Origin: Candidatus Poribacteria bacterium
Lineage (GTDB): Bacteria; Poribacteria; WGA-4E; WGA-3G
Direction of reading: 5' to 3'
Length of the DNA: 64,000 nucleotides
NCBI GenBank assembly: GCA_022827185.1
Contig: JAJDTM010000046.1
Location: 1 to 64,000, forward strand
The notes beneath the pieces were generated by a model. The model did no database searches, had not been told where the DNA came from, and saw only the letters and a program-made list of their open reading frames with translations. The position numbers and the translations under genes are program-made. Below are positions 9,501-16,817 of this stretch, in pieces. The number at the start of each line of letters is the position of its first letter. The first letter of the stretch is position 1.

Positions 9501-9658
9501 GTGAATGTGATGGTATTTGTGTCGAAATGGTTAACACATAGCCCCTCAAGGAAGGCTTGGAGGTGTGGGTATAGGGAGAGTTCTGGGGTTGCTGCGGTGG
9601 TGGTTTGTGTGCGGTTTATCCGTTGTAGGTAACGGTTGCAGTGTGTTTGGAAGTTCAT
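6572..9658 (-). CDS. Type ISP-like restriction-modification enzyme (nuclease-methylase-specificity)
   Basis: A 1028-residue single-chain restriction-modification protein. Starting at the ATG at 9658, an N-terminal nuclease-like domain has GRPDF (D66) and YIEAEA (E80, E82); then a gamma-class N6-adenine methylase with DRGVYYTPPQVISYIV, motif I DPATGTGGF and catalytic motif IV GNPPY; the C-terminus (FEGQGDGIIGRVRY to the end) matches the specificity domain of type ISP enzymes. The helicase/translocase domain of classic ISP enzymes such as LlaGI is absent, so it resembles the shorter helicase-less class. The normal nuclease lysine is Glu here (E-x-E). A TTG at 9673 would overlap the upstream gene; I prefer the ATG. 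It probably follows the secreted-protein gene in one transcript (5-bp gap). Confidence 0.85.
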   Translation of the reverse strand: MNFQTHCNRYLQRINRTQTTTAATPELSLYPHLQAFLEGLCVNHFDTNTITFTQEPRQLEQIGRPDFIAMDGLLPLGYIEAEAYGRDLEKLTGHAETQNARFIENLDNFILTNFLDFQLWRDGQQHATANIADSPENLEALLERFLNAGQIQITSPEVLAKYLARRTRELQTQIATTLTDEDSEIYGMFSAFKELLISTLTPDDFADMYAQTLAYGLFAARCTLPNATNFSRHTAAEALPRSNPFLVQLFYHVASPTLEKNITYILDDIAALLSNVPTEMLRTAFAARNHLEDPVIHFYETFLAEYDPQRRVDRGVYYTPPQVISYIVRSVDSLLKTELNRPDGLADDNTLILDPATGTGGFLLTVLDHVREYITETYGTGEWTQYINAQLVKRIFGFELLVAPYTIAHLKLSLFLQAQGWHADERLRIYLTNTLEQPDEMQPSIPFAGFISDEANAALSVKRDEPILVILGNPPYPRDSANPSRLGGDLTFIGELIEDYRWVDGEPLGERNSRTLQADYVKFIRWAQWRIDKNGEGVVGYIVNNSFLDGPMFRGMRRSLLDSFNVIYLLNLHGSNRRTEAVLTTEGDENVFDISQGVCILLCIKEYDNPSPAKVYYTDMWGSREERYNTLSKTDVQSTEWDELQSTSPYYLFVPQATDYSAEYESGWEITNILHTGSVGIATGRDRFTIRRTAEDILETVTDFVSLTVDEARERYRLPRDTRDWRVHLAQADIRNHPDSEQHIKQIHYRPFDSRWTYYTGRSRGFHCTPRDAVMSHLLTENLALCVCRVVKSPMWQHALITDKITEKCYISNRTSESTYVFPLYLYPNPEELGISSERSLNLKPAFLTALSEALELPQTAPFSLPKGVSPEEILAYIYAVLYSPTYRQRYYEFLKYDFPRIPLPQDIDQFRTLATLGQRLIDAHLLKNESRSAGTPTSHRFEGQGDGIIGRVRYLDGQVWINPDQYFTDVPEEVWKYEIGAYQVCEKWLKDRRGEALSHAEVRQYRAILVAVAETLAVMTEIDSVLW

Positions 9659-9663
9659 ATTTA

Positions 9664-10506
9664 TCAGAGCCAATATGGAAATTGAGAAGGCTGCTGAGAC
9701 TTAGCGGGTTGGAGGACTTCAAATTTTCCATTCATTGATTTCCGGGTTAAGACGATAATACCACCGTAGGCGAATGTGCCTTTTGTAACATGATGGTACT
9801 CAAATAGCAAAACGTCCTCTATACCGTCCTTGTTAAAGTCTGCTCGTACCATCTCCTTTAACATTTGCCCCATACCGAATCCCTCAACATGGAAAACATT
9901 TTGACTTTTTTCGGTAATGATGAGTTCTCGATTATCAATTTTTTGCTGGTAGGTTGTCTCTAAATCTCTTTCATCCCAACTTGATTTTCCCGCAAGATTC
10001 TCGGCAAACATCTCGAAAGGGAGCAGTTCTAAGTTGAGGATGCTGACTTTGGCATCTGAGATAAACTTTTGTTTTGGCGAGTTCGCCTTCTCAAGCGCAT
10101 TGAGCAATCCACAGGGATGCTTGAAAAAAAATGACATCTTGACATCAAAATTACTGCTCGGGTAGTAGTCCTGTTTGAGCGCGTCATCATATTCTCTACA
10201 CGTTCGCACATAAACCTTGTCGTCCCTCGTTTTTGTGAGTGTTACGCCGTCAATATGATCATTCTCTCCGAGACGGATAGGCAGGTCCCGAAGGGTGTCA
10301 ATCTCATCTTTAGCGATGGATTCGATTGTCGTTCCATCTGCGAATCGTATCTTTTCAATGAGTTGAAAGGTGACCTTGGACTCCTGGGGCGTTTTATTCG
10401 GGTTTTGTGGGTCTGCTGCTAAAGACTGCTGGATATGGACATTTTGAGAGCATAAGATGAATGTTAGTAGACAGATGCTGCTGCGAATAAACTTAATAGC
10501 TGTCAT
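9664..10506 (-). CDS. Secreted hypothetical protein
   Basis: A 280-residue protein with an N-terminal signal peptide (hydrophobic SSICLLTFILCSQNV stretch, likely cleavage near SLAAD). Near the C-terminus DFNKDGIEDVLLFE has the spacing of a calcium-binding FG-GAP or dockerin-like loop. No enzyme motif is recognised. Start ATG at 10506 follows AAAGGAGA and a good promoter (10558-10587). It ends 5 bp before the restriction-methylase start, so the two may be co-transcribed although a secreted protein is an odd partner for an R-M enzyme. Confidence 0.7.
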   Translation of the reverse strand: MTAIKFIRSSICLLTFILCSQNVHIQQSLAADPQNPNKTPQESKVTFQLIEKIRFADGTTIESIAKDEIDTLRDLPIRLGENDHIDGVTLTKTRDDKVYVRTCREYDDALKQDYYPSSNFDVKMSFFFKHPCGLLNALEKANSPKQKFISDAKVSILNLELLPFEMFAENLAGKSSWDERDLETTYQQKIDNRELIITEKSQNVFHVEGFGMGQMLKEMVRADFNKDGIEDVLLFEYHHVTKGTFAYGGIIVLTRKSMNGKFEVLQPAKSQQPSQFPYWL

Positions 10507-10557
10507 TTAAGGTCTCCTTTCTAAAGGCGGGTCGTTTTGGGGTGTTTGCACAACTGT

Positions 10558-10587
10558 ATTATATCCTAATCTATCTCTGAGATGCAA
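10558..10587 (-). promoter_or_regulatory. Promoter of secreted protein / R-M genes
   Basis: On the minus strand TTGCAT (10587-10582), 18-bp spacer, TATAAT (10563-10558), about 50 bp upstream of the ATG at 10506. Confidence 0.65.
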
Positions 10588-10609
10588 GGCTTTTTGCAGC
10601 CTGCAGCCT

Positions 10610-10741
10610 CAGGGCTATTTAGTTTTAAGAAATTCGCGGGTTTCATGCTTTCTGTTACAGCTCCGGTGCGGTTAGAAACACGCACCTACCGGTCCTGGGG
10701 GGCCAAAATTGGACGAAAAAACCGAGAACTAAATAGTCCTG
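10610..10741. mobile_element. MITE-like element, CAGGGCTATTTAGTT ends, copy 2
   Basis: Left end CAGGGCTATTTAGTT (10610-10624) and right end AACTAAATAGTCCTG (10727-10741) match as inverted repeats at 14 of 15 positions. The interior is closely similar to the copy at 3415-3547, including GCGGTT..CGCACC and GGGG..CCAAAATTGGACG. It lies between two divergent promoters (10558-10587 minus and 10761-10789 plus). Outside the element and these promoters, 10507-10854 holds nothing else that I can name. Confidence 0.8.
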
Positions 10742-10760
10742 CCTGCAGCCTGCAAAGCAT

Positions 10761-10789
10761 TTGACAATAAAATCTGGGCGTGATATTCT
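10761..10789 (+). promoter_or_regulatory. Promoter upstream of the broken ATPase gene
   Basis: Perfect TTGACA (10761-10766), 17-bp spacer and TATTCT (10784-10789). Although the first gene downstream is a pseudogene, this promoter could still drive the HNH-WYL gene at 11273. Confidence 0.7.
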
Positions 10790-10854
10790 TATTGCGACCG
10801 TCTGTTATAGAAGAAAACTTACACTTAGTATCACGATTTTTTGAGGGGAGAGAG

Positions 10855-11269
10855 ATGCGACGCTTTGGAACGCAAGGTCCTGTTCGTCCGGAGAGAAACT
10901 ATGTTGTCAACCGCGCTGCTGAACTTGCGGATTTCGTTATGCGCGTCAAAGAAGGGCGTTATATCGTTATTTTCGCACCACGGCAGACCGGCAAGACGAC
11001 TTTCTTCCAACGCGCCTTAGACGTATTCGCAGACGAAGAACCGGCATATTTTCCAATCCCGTTGAATTTTGAGGAATATGAGGGTTGCACGCTGTCGGTT
11101 TTTTACAACGATCTCTACGAAAATATTCGTGAGGAGATAGAAAACATTTTTCTATTGCATTCTGCGAGAGTTTAAGCCAATCGTAAACGGCTTGGAACAA
11201 GAATACTTCCGGCAAGAGGTCAGGGATTAATTTCAGAATTATCTCACTTCTACGAAGGAAGAGGAGTAG
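10855..11269 (+). pseudogene. AAA-like ATPase, internal deletion remnant
   Basis: The N-terminal 100 codons closely match the intact ATPase at 4190 (same RRFGTQG opening and APRQTGKTTF Walker A, ENIREEIENIF). Then the frame changes and the sequence jumps to LREFKPIVNGLEQEYF and, after a stop, FQNYLTST, which match the intact protein's residues around AFKPVVNGLEQEYF and HEYLTST. So roughly 260 codons including Walker B are deleted, with a frameshift and extra stops, and the nuclease domain is also gone. RBS GAGGGGAGAGAG precedes the ATG at 10855. It keeps a good promoter and leads into the HNH-WYL gene. Confidence 0.88.
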
Positions 11270-11272
11270 AAG

Positions 11273-12034
11273 ATGCCGTATTGTACCGTCTGTAAAATAG
11301 AAACTGATTTTGAATACGATATAGCACTTTCTAACGCGGAATATCTTCATTATTCGTGTGTCCTCATGTTGCAGATGCGAAAACGTGAGATTGAAACTGC
11401 ACTGCAGTGGCAAAAGTCACAATTCGTTTTGTCGCTCTTTGCGCCAACTGAGGTAGATCAACAAGACGTTATTTCGGAGGCTGAGATTGAAGATTTACGT
11501 GTTAAACTTGGGAAGTTAGAATCCATTTTAAGCGGTGTCTATGACCATCTGCCGTGTTGGCCCCCGGATTGGGAGGCACGGAGAGAAGAAATCATCCGGC
11601 AGAACGGTTCGGTCTGTTCGCATTGTGAAGTGGAGGCGGATGTCTATCTACTGCACGATATTCCGGTATTTGAAGGTGGGACGAATGAGTTGGATAATCT
11701 CACACTGATTTGTGCAGCGTGTTATAGGGGTATGTACCGTGAAGTTGATATTTTCGGCACTTCTACGCTAAAAGCGTCGCAATCGGAATTCTCGGAACCG
11801 TTTGCCGAAATTCAATCCGCTATTGAAAATGGTCAGAAGATCCAGTTTGACTATAAGAAGCCGAGTGATAGGAGATGGACGACGCGCGTGGTGATACCAG
11901 AGCGGCTTTTCAATATTCCGAACACCCGCGAGTCCGGTGAGACGTTGTGTGTTGAGGGGTTCTGTGAGTTGCGACAGGATACCCGCGTTTTTGCACTTGG
12001 ACGGATGCAGGAGTTAGTGGTTATTGAAGATTGA
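11273..12034 (+). CDS. HNH nuclease-like protein with C-terminal WYL domain
   Basis: A 253-residue protein. Residues 4-29 contain CxxC and HYSC, a possible zinc-binding cap. Residues 108-150 form an HNH-type treble clef: CSHC (115-118), LLHDIPVFEGG, N142 and CAAC (147-150). Residues 177-252 resemble a WYL domain (IQSAIENGQKIQFDYKK .. RVVIPERLF .. FALGRMQELVV), a ligand-sensing fold found in defence regulators. A conserved pairing of nuclease-like and sensor domains suggests a nucleic-acid responsive role, but no function is shown. Start ATG 11273 has GAAGAGGAG upstream and lies 3 bp after the pseudogene remains. Confidence 0.72.
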   Translation: MPYCTVCKIETDFEYDIALSNAEYLHYSCVLMLQMRKREIETALQWQKSQFVLSLFAPTEVDQQDVISEAEIEDLRVKLGKLESILSGVYDHLPCWPPDWEARREEIIRQNGSVCSHCEVEADVYLLHDIPVFEGGTNELDNLTLICAACYRGMYREVDIFGTSTLKASQSEFSEPFAEIQSAIENGQKIQFDYKKPSDRRWTTRVVIPERLFNIPNTRESGETLCVEGFCELRQDTRVFALGRMQELVVIED

Positions 12035-12085
12035 TGAGAAAAATAGCGTACAGAGGTTATTTATACGCTCTTGGTTTATCTTCAG

Positions 12086-12209
12086 TAGGACTTACGCAAA
12101 TTTAGCAGAGAACGGATGGTTTGCATATAATAAAGTAGATGTTCAAACATTTTAAACCCCCTAAATCCCCCTTATCAGGGGGACTTTAAAAAGCAAGGCG
12201 TAAGTCCTA
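12086..12209. mobile_element. MITE-like element, TAGGACTTACGC ends, full copy
   Basis: Perfect 12-bp inverted ends: TAGGACTTACGC (12086-12097) and GCGTAAGTCCTA (12198-12209). The core at 12156-12188 holds ACCCCCTAAATC, the hairpin CCCCCT-TATC-AGGGGG and GACTTT. Seven further good or partial core copies are in the window. It ends 21 bp before the macrodomain gene, so it forms most of that gene's upstream region. Confidence 0.82.
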
Positions 12210-12230
12210 TTAAGAAAAGAGGTAATTTCC

Positions 12231-12815
12231 ATGTCTATCCTACCCTCTAGCCGAAAGCGGATTGGAAATAATCTTTCGCTTGTTAATGGCAACCTCTTTT
12301 TCTCAAGACTGCAGACATTGACGATTCCAGTCAATCTTCAGGGAGTAATGGGTAAAGGGTTGGCGTTACATACCAAACAGAAAGTTCCCGATGTTTATGT
12401 AGCCTATCAGGATGCTTGTCGGTCAAAACGTATCACAGAGACAAAACCTTATCTCTATAAACGCGAAGGTTCATTGGATGAGGAATTAGCAGATTTTGGT
12501 GCAGATCTTGCTACACCTAATGCTGTAAAGTGGTTTTTACTCTTTGCGACAAAACGGAAGTGGAGAGAAAACTCACGTTTAGAAGATATTGAAGGTGGGT
12601 TAGATTGGGTGCAACGCAACTTTAAAGCGCAAGGCATTCAATCTCTTGCGATGCCCGCTCTTGGGTGTGGTTTAGGTGGATTGGATTGGAAAGATGTGGG
12701 ACCACTGATGTGTAAATATCTGCACGGCATTGGTATTGATGTCGCGATCTATCTACCGAGGGAACGGACAATACCACAGGAATATTTGACAGCATCGCAT
12801 CTCCTTGCATCCTGA
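12231..12815 (+). CDS. Macrodomain protein, DarG-like ADP-ribose hydrolase
   Basis: A 194-residue single macrodomain. Key loops are visible: NGNLF near residue 19, GVMGKGLALHTK near residues 39-50, and PALGCGLGGLDWKDV around residues 142-156. These match the DarG/TARG1-like group, which removes ADP-ribose from DNA bases or proteins. DarG is normally the antitoxin next to the DNA ADP-ribosyltransferase DarT, but no DarT-like gene is adjacent, so this may be an orphan antitoxin or a defence-related eraser. RBS AGAGG before ATG 12231. It ends 36 bp from the convergent heparinase gene. Confidence 0.82.
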   Translation: MSILPSSRKRIGNNLSLVNGNLFFSRLQTLTIPVNLQGVMGKGLALHTKQKVPDVYVAYQDACRSKRITETKPYLYKREGSLDEELADFGADLATPNAVKWFLLFATKRKWRENSRLEDIEGGLDWVQRNFKAQGIQSLAMPALGCGLGGLDWKDVGPLMCKYLHGIGIDVAIYLPRERTIPQEYLTASHLLAS

Positions 12816-12851
12816 TATGTCGGACGAATTGCCGTGTTTATCCCTTTCTAC

Positions 12852-14966
12852 CTACATCTCCGCATAACTTTCGCGGGGTTCGTCTAAATCGGCGAGGACT
12901 TGCGGCCCCATCTTCAGAAATTGTCCGTTCAACATGATGAATTGAACATCATCTGATACGCCTCTCCGTAAAAAGAGATATTCCCCGACAAATTGAATAT
13001 CCTCAGCCGACATTTCCGCTAAACCGTCGTCTGAGATTAGGAATGTGTCTGTTGTGTGTTGCAATTCGAGCGTGAAACCTGTTGCTAAGACATCTGCGTC
13101 CGCATGTACTGGGATAGCGGAAATAGTTGGGTGTGCTTTGGTACCGGGTCGCATCGGCAAAAGGAGCGTGTTCAGCACCGCTGGCGATGCCTTGCTGCTC
13201 CGATAGATAACGCTGTCCGCCTCTAATGTGACTGTGAGGTCTGCCGTATCGGTCGCACCGATAAAAAGATTGCTACGATGTGCGTCCTGTGTGCATGCGT
13301 GTCCAGCCTCAGCGTTGATATGAACGTCTATATCGCCACCGAGGTGGAAAGTCTGTTCGAGTGTCTGTGCTTCCGCACTGAGGATGAGGTCGTGTACGAT
13401 GAAGTATTCGCTGCTGAGATAGAAGACCGCACGCTTGTGCTGGAGATCGACGGTTTTATCCCATTTTTCGACGAAATCGAATGTCGGGGTTGTCATCCAC
13501 CGCGTATCAAGTGGATCGAAGGCGAGGGGTGGGGTGTCAAGCAGACGTACGGATCCTGTTGTCAGTTGTTGTCCGTGCGCATGTAAGGCGAGATTGGATG
13601 TAATCGTGTCGCTGGGTTTCTCTGACGGACGCGCATCGAAAAAGAGGTATTGTGCGTCTGTTTCCCAACGATCTCTCATGATATAGCAGCCGGTCTCAGG
13701 GAGCGCGTGTGAAGTGGTGTCAGGACACTCGAAGCTGCTATCAGCGATGTTGCAAAGTTCAACGGTGTCAAAATTAGGAGACGGAAGTGGACCGAGCGGC
13801 GGAAACGAGCCATCGGGTTGACTCAGATGAATGCATGTCGCCACCGACTTTTCGAGTAAGGTCTGAATTTCTTCAAGAGAGTAGGCATGCTCCTCGGATT
13901 CTCCGTAAACAGATAAAAATCTCGTGAAATCGGTGATTGCTTCAACTTGGGCGCGGAGTGTCCGGTCTTTGTGAAACCCGTCGGTATGGAAAAAAGTATC
14001 GGTTATCCATTTATAGCGGCGCAGTGCCAATGTACCGAGTTGCTCGCTACCCCGGAATTCTGGGAATAGGTGCGTTGCGATCCCGATTTCTGTGGTTGCC
14101 CTAATAGCCGGCGTCGGGTGAATAGACAACCGAAGCAGACACTCCAGATAGGTTTTGGCGGTGGTATAGGTATCGGATGGTTCTAACAAGACTGCATCGG
14201 GATTACGAATCTTACCTATAAAATCTTTTAGGAACTGACGGCGGAAGGCGGCATAAGCGGATTTCGCGCCGGATAGATCGTCTGATGCGACAGCTGATTT
14301 CACGGCTTCCATCCCCGGAAAATCCAGGTTAATCACATCGAAAAAAACGGTATCGCTTAAAGGCAATTTGAATCGGTTTTGAGATGTGAAATGCGGTTTG
14401 AGGGTGGTGTTATAGGTTGTTACTGCGGTTTCCAAAATCGGTAAGTTGCGTTCGTTTGCGAGTGAGAAAGCGACATCAATCGGCAGTGTGAGATGTGCGT
14501 CTGTTGGCGTAGGTCTGACCTCTGATAGTGCTGTTGCGATCCTCGCAAACCCAGCCAATCGCCAGAGTTCGGATTGTGGGAGTGATGCACAGACGCAACC
14601 TGCTAATGCCAAAGCACCCCCGGCTTCGAGTCTCGGACGGGGTTCGCCATCGGGATAGGCGTAGAGATATGCTGTGTGTTCTAACAGGATACGCGCAAGT
14701 TCTCGGTACCCCAACTCGGTGAGCGGTTCGTGTGCAGCGACTGCAACTGCCTCAATGATGCGTGCAGCGACGGATTCCAGTCGCCATGCCGGATGTTGGG
14801 GTGTGGATTTGATCGGTGTCGGATTTGCTTCCGAGAAAACGATCAGTTCTTCACAATCGGCGATCGGTTCAAGCTGCGCGGTGGTAGGCAGCTGCTGCTT
14901 CGCAAGTGCTTGCGCGAGTGAGTGGATGTGTTCGGTTCGGAGCGTCGTCCATTTTTCTAACGGCAT
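12852..14966 (-). CDS. Heparinase II/III family protein
   Basis: A 704-residue polysaccharide lyase-like protein: an N-terminal alpha/alpha toroid (residues about 60-370) followed by the heparinase II/III beta-sandwich, with GCYIMRDRW, YLFFDARPS, HAHGQQLT-type and FIVHDLI strands. Family members cleave uronic-acid polysaccharides. I see no signal peptide, so it may act on imported oligosaccharides or the N-terminus may be non-classical. It is monocistronic with a near-consensus promoter at 15004-15032. Confidence 0.82.
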   Translation of the reverse strand: MPLEKWTTLRTEHIHSLAQALAKQQLPTTAQLEPIADCEELIVFSEANPTPIKSTPQHPAWRLESVAARIIEAVAVAAHEPLTELGYRELARILLEHTAYLYAYPDGEPRPRLEAGGALALAGCVCASLPQSELWRLAGFARIATALSEVRPTPTDAHLTLPIDVAFSLANERNLPILETAVTTYNTTLKPHFTSQNRFKLPLSDTVFFDVINLDFPGMEAVKSAVASDDLSGAKSAYAAFRRQFLKDFIGKIRNPDAVLLEPSDTYTTAKTYLECLLRLSIHPTPAIRATTEIGIATHLFPEFRGSEQLGTLALRRYKWITDTFFHTDGFHKDRTLRAQVEAITDFTRFLSVYGESEEHAYSLEEIQTLLEKSVATCIHLSQPDGSFPPLGPLPSPNFDTVELCNIADSSFECPDTTSHALPETGCYIMRDRWETDAQYLFFDARPSEKPSDTITSNLALHAHGQQLTTGSVRLLDTPPLAFDPLDTRWMTTPTFDFVEKWDKTVDLQHKRAVFYLSSEYFIVHDLILSAEAQTLEQTFHLGGDIDVHINAEAGHACTQDAHRSNLFIGATDTADLTVTLEADSVIYRSSKASPAVLNTLLLPMRPGTKAHPTISAIPVHADADVLATGFTLELQHTTDTFLISDDGLAEMSAEDIQFVGEYLFLRRGVSDDVQFIMLNGQFLKMGPQVLADLDEPRESYAEM

Positions 14967-15003
14967 GTTATAACCTTATGTTGTCTGATGAGTGGTTTGG
15001 GAT

Positions 15004-15032
15004 ATAATAACAACGTTAGAGGGATTTGTCAA
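15004..15032 (-). promoter_or_regulatory. Promoter of heparinase gene
   Basis: Minus strand TTGACA (15032-15027), exactly 17-bp spacer, TATTAT (15009-15004), 38 bp upstream of the ATG at 14966. Confidence 0.75.
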
Positions 15033-15053
15033 CTGATGCAGTGGAGACGGTTA

Positions 15054-15172
15054 GGGTTATTCAATTTTAAGAAGTTATTGGATTTCACGTTTTTTTCAAG
15101 GACCCGGTGCGGTTAGAAACACGCACCTACCGGGTTTGGTTGTCCAATGGCTGATGGCTGACAACTGAATGC
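15054..15172. repeat. Decayed MITE-like copy plus GGCTGA repeat
   Basis: AGGGTTATTCAATTTTAAGAAG and CCGGTGCGGTTAGAAAC..GCACCTACCGGG (15104-15140) match the interior of the 3415/10610 elements, but the right end is missing. It is followed by GGCTGATGGCTGACAACT, a unit of the tandem-end repeats. Confidence 0.55.
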
Positions 15173-15180
15173 CGAGAGAA

Positions 15181-15210
15181 AAAAGTGGGGGTGGTAAAAC
15201 CACCCCCGGA
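15181..15210 (-). terminator. Rho-independent terminator of STAS gene 1
   Basis: Read on the minus strand, a perfect 9-bp stem GGGGGTGGT / ACCACCCCC with a short A/T loop is followed by ACTTTTTT. It lies 25 bp after the STAS stop codon. Confidence 0.8.
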
Positions 15211-15234
15211 TGATATGCCCAGAATTTTGGATTT

Positions 15235-15576
15235 TTAGGCTGCTAATGCGGAAACCGCGGCATCCTCGCTGTCGAAATGTTCGAAGAGACTGGCGAGTCG
15301 GCTGAGAACAATCAGGTTTTTGATCTGTTTGCCGACATTGACGACTCCGACGCGTCCTTTCTTTCGTGCTATAGCGGAACGTGCTACCATGAGTGCGCCA
15401 AGCCCTGAACTGTCGATCTTATTGACGTGCTCGAAATTGATAAGAATACGCGGGGCATCCGAAGTCTCTATCTGCGGCAGGATTGCGTCCCATAATTCTG
15501 ATGATGCGGGTCCCATTATTTTTCCGTTGGGTTCCACGATTGCGATGCCGTTTTGCTGGCGAATTTTAGTAATCAT
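15235..15576 (-). CDS. STAS domain protein, anti-sigma factor antagonist-like
   Basis: A 113-residue stand-alone STAS domain (SpoIIAA/RsbV type). The phosphorylation motif is KIDSSGLGAL, with the acceptor serine at residue 56 preserved. Such proteins bind anti-sigma kinases of the SpoIIAB/RsbW type and release a sigma factor or regulate a phosphatase pathway. Strong ribosome site AAAGGAGT before ATG 15576. It is about half identical by eye to the neighbour at 15845-16186, in the same orientation, indicating a tandem duplication. No anti-sigma kinase or phosphatase is nearby. Confidence 0.88.
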   Translation of the reverse strand: MITKIRQQNGIAIVEPNGKIMGPASSELWDAILPQIETSDAPRILINFEHVNKIDSSGLGALMVARSAIARKKGRVGVVNVGKQIKNLIVLSRLASLFEHFDSEDAAVSALAA

Positions 15577-15726
15577 GATTTACTCCTTTTTATTTTACAG
15601 GAACTTTTCATTGTTTATTGATTTGTCTTTTAATTTTACGCTATTTGAACATTTAATGTTTAATTGAGGCGTTCGTTACCTTAGTCGGATATGATCGGAA
15701 AAAGTTCGTTTTTTATTTTATATAGT

Positions 15727-15798
15727 TAGGACTTACGCGAATTTGGTAGAAAGAAGCAGCCCCCTAAATCCCCCTTATCAGGGGACTTTGAAGGGAAT
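15727..15798. mobile_element. TAGGACTTACGC element, right end missing
   Basis: Left end TAGGACTTACGC at 15727-15738 and core CCCCCTAAATCC..CAGGGGACTTT at 15760-15791 (one G shorter than usual). It runs directly into the hairpin after STAS gene 2 with no right end. Confidence 0.65.
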
Positions 15799-15823
15799 GG
15801 GATGGTAAAACCACCCCATCTGA
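15799..15823 (-). terminator. Hairpin after STAS gene 2, T-tract absent
   Basis: GATGGGGTGGT / ACCATCCCATC on the minus strand has the same design as the terminator of STAS gene 1 but with one mismatch and no following T-run; the sequence beyond is the repeat element at 15727-15798. It may be a weakened terminator. Confidence 0.45.
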
Positions 15824-15844
15824 GATGCTACAAGGTCTTAGATT

Positions 15845-16186
15845 TTAGGTGGATAGTGCGGAAATTGCCTCCTCTTCGCTGTCGTAATGTTCAAAGAGGC
15901 TAACGATTCGGCTGAGGACAATCAGATTTTTAATGTGTTTGCCGACATTGATGACCCCGATACGACCATCCTTGCGTGAGGCGATAGCACGTGCTTCTAT
16001 AAGCGCGCCGAGCCCTGCACTGTCCATCATATTAACGTTCTCTAAATTGATGAGAATGCGTGGTGTCTCGGCGGCTTCTATGTCTGGCAGGATTGTTTGC
16101 CGTAATTCGGATACAGCGGCTCCTACTATTCTTCCACTCGGTTCCAAAATTGTAACATTATCTTGCTGACGGATTTGAGTTGCCAT
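15845..16186 (-). CDS. STAS domain protein, anti-sigma factor antagonist-like
   Basis: Second 113-residue STAS domain, identical in length to the 15235 gene and with the same layout (MATQIRQQDNVTIL .. NVNMMDSAGLGALIEA). Acceptor Ser56 is present. AAGGAGAAA precedes the ATG at 16186. The two copies have separate terminator-like hairpins and so probably separate mRNAs. As with the first copy, the partner kinase/phosphatase must be elsewhere. Confidence 0.87.
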   Translation of the reverse strand: MATQIRQQDNVTILEPSGRIVGAAVSELRQTILPDIEAAETPRILINLENVNMMDSAGLGALIEARAIASRKDGRIGVINVGKHIKNLIVLSRIVSLFEHYDSEEEAISALST

Positions 16187-16322
16187 AATTTCTCCTTGTT
16201 TCGTGTGCGAAAACAGCTGAAATGGTGGTTTGCTTTTCTGGGTGTATACAATACTTTAACGCTCACTTTAGGTATTTGTTTACGGAAATCTGGTACAGTG
16301 AAAAAAAGTTCGTTAAAACAAT

Positions 16323-16351
16323 TTGACACAATCAAAGGATTATGTGATAAT
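16323..16351 (+). promoter_or_regulatory. Promoter of VOC gene
   Basis: Perfect TTGACA (16323-16328), 17-bp spacer, GATAAT (16346-16351) preceded by TGT. It gives a leader of about 65 nt to the ATG at 16424. Confidence 0.75.
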
Positions 16352-16423
16352 TCTATATCTTGTATCATCTTTTGCGTTGCGCGTTTGTGTGGCGCGCTTT
16401 TTCAAAGAAAGGAAATTTTAACA

Positions 16424-16795
16424 ATGGCAGTTACATTTCACCACGTTCATCTTCGTTGTGAAGATTTAGAAGGTGCAGTTCGTTATTACGAAGAGATGTT
16501 TGATGGAAAGGTTGATGAAACCGTTGAGGTCCGCGGCTTAAAAATTGTCCGCATGGAAATCGGTGGCGAACGGATTTTCCTCTCACCTAAGTTAGGGGAT
16601 ATGGAAGTCGAGGACACCAGTGGTAATCCACGTTGGGGTGTTTACCAACTCGCTTTCACTGTAGAAGATCTTGATGCGGAAGTGGCAAGACTCCAAGCAA
16701 AAGGCGCGGAACTTGAAGACCTGAAACCGCAAGGGCTGATGATGGCGTTCTTCAAGGGGCCCGATAACGTTCAAATTGAACTTATTGAGGCGTAA
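16424..16795 (+). CDS. VOC family (glyoxalase-like) protein
   Basis: A 123-residue vicinal-oxygen-chelate fold protein. The two beta-alpha-beta-beta-beta modules are seen: VTFHHVHLRCEDLEGAVRYYEEMF and WGVYQLAFTVEDLDAEVARLQAKG, ending in FKGPDNVQIELIE, which carries the usual metal-ligand Glu. Candidate metal ligands are H8, and E120 in IELIE. The family includes glyoxalase I, dioxygenases and resistance proteins; the substrate cannot be told. The frame is open upstream to 16163 but the ATG at 16424 with AAAGGAAA and a promoter at 16323 is preferred. Confidence 0.85.
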   Translation: MAVTFHHVHLRCEDLEGAVRYYEEMFDGKVDETVEVRGLKIVRMEIGGERIFLSPKLGDMEVEDTSGNPRWGVYQLAFTVEDLDAEVARLQAKGAELEDLKPQGLMMAFFKGPDNVQIELIEA

Positions 16796-16817
16796 CGCTA
16801 AGCGGCAATGGGTGTTT

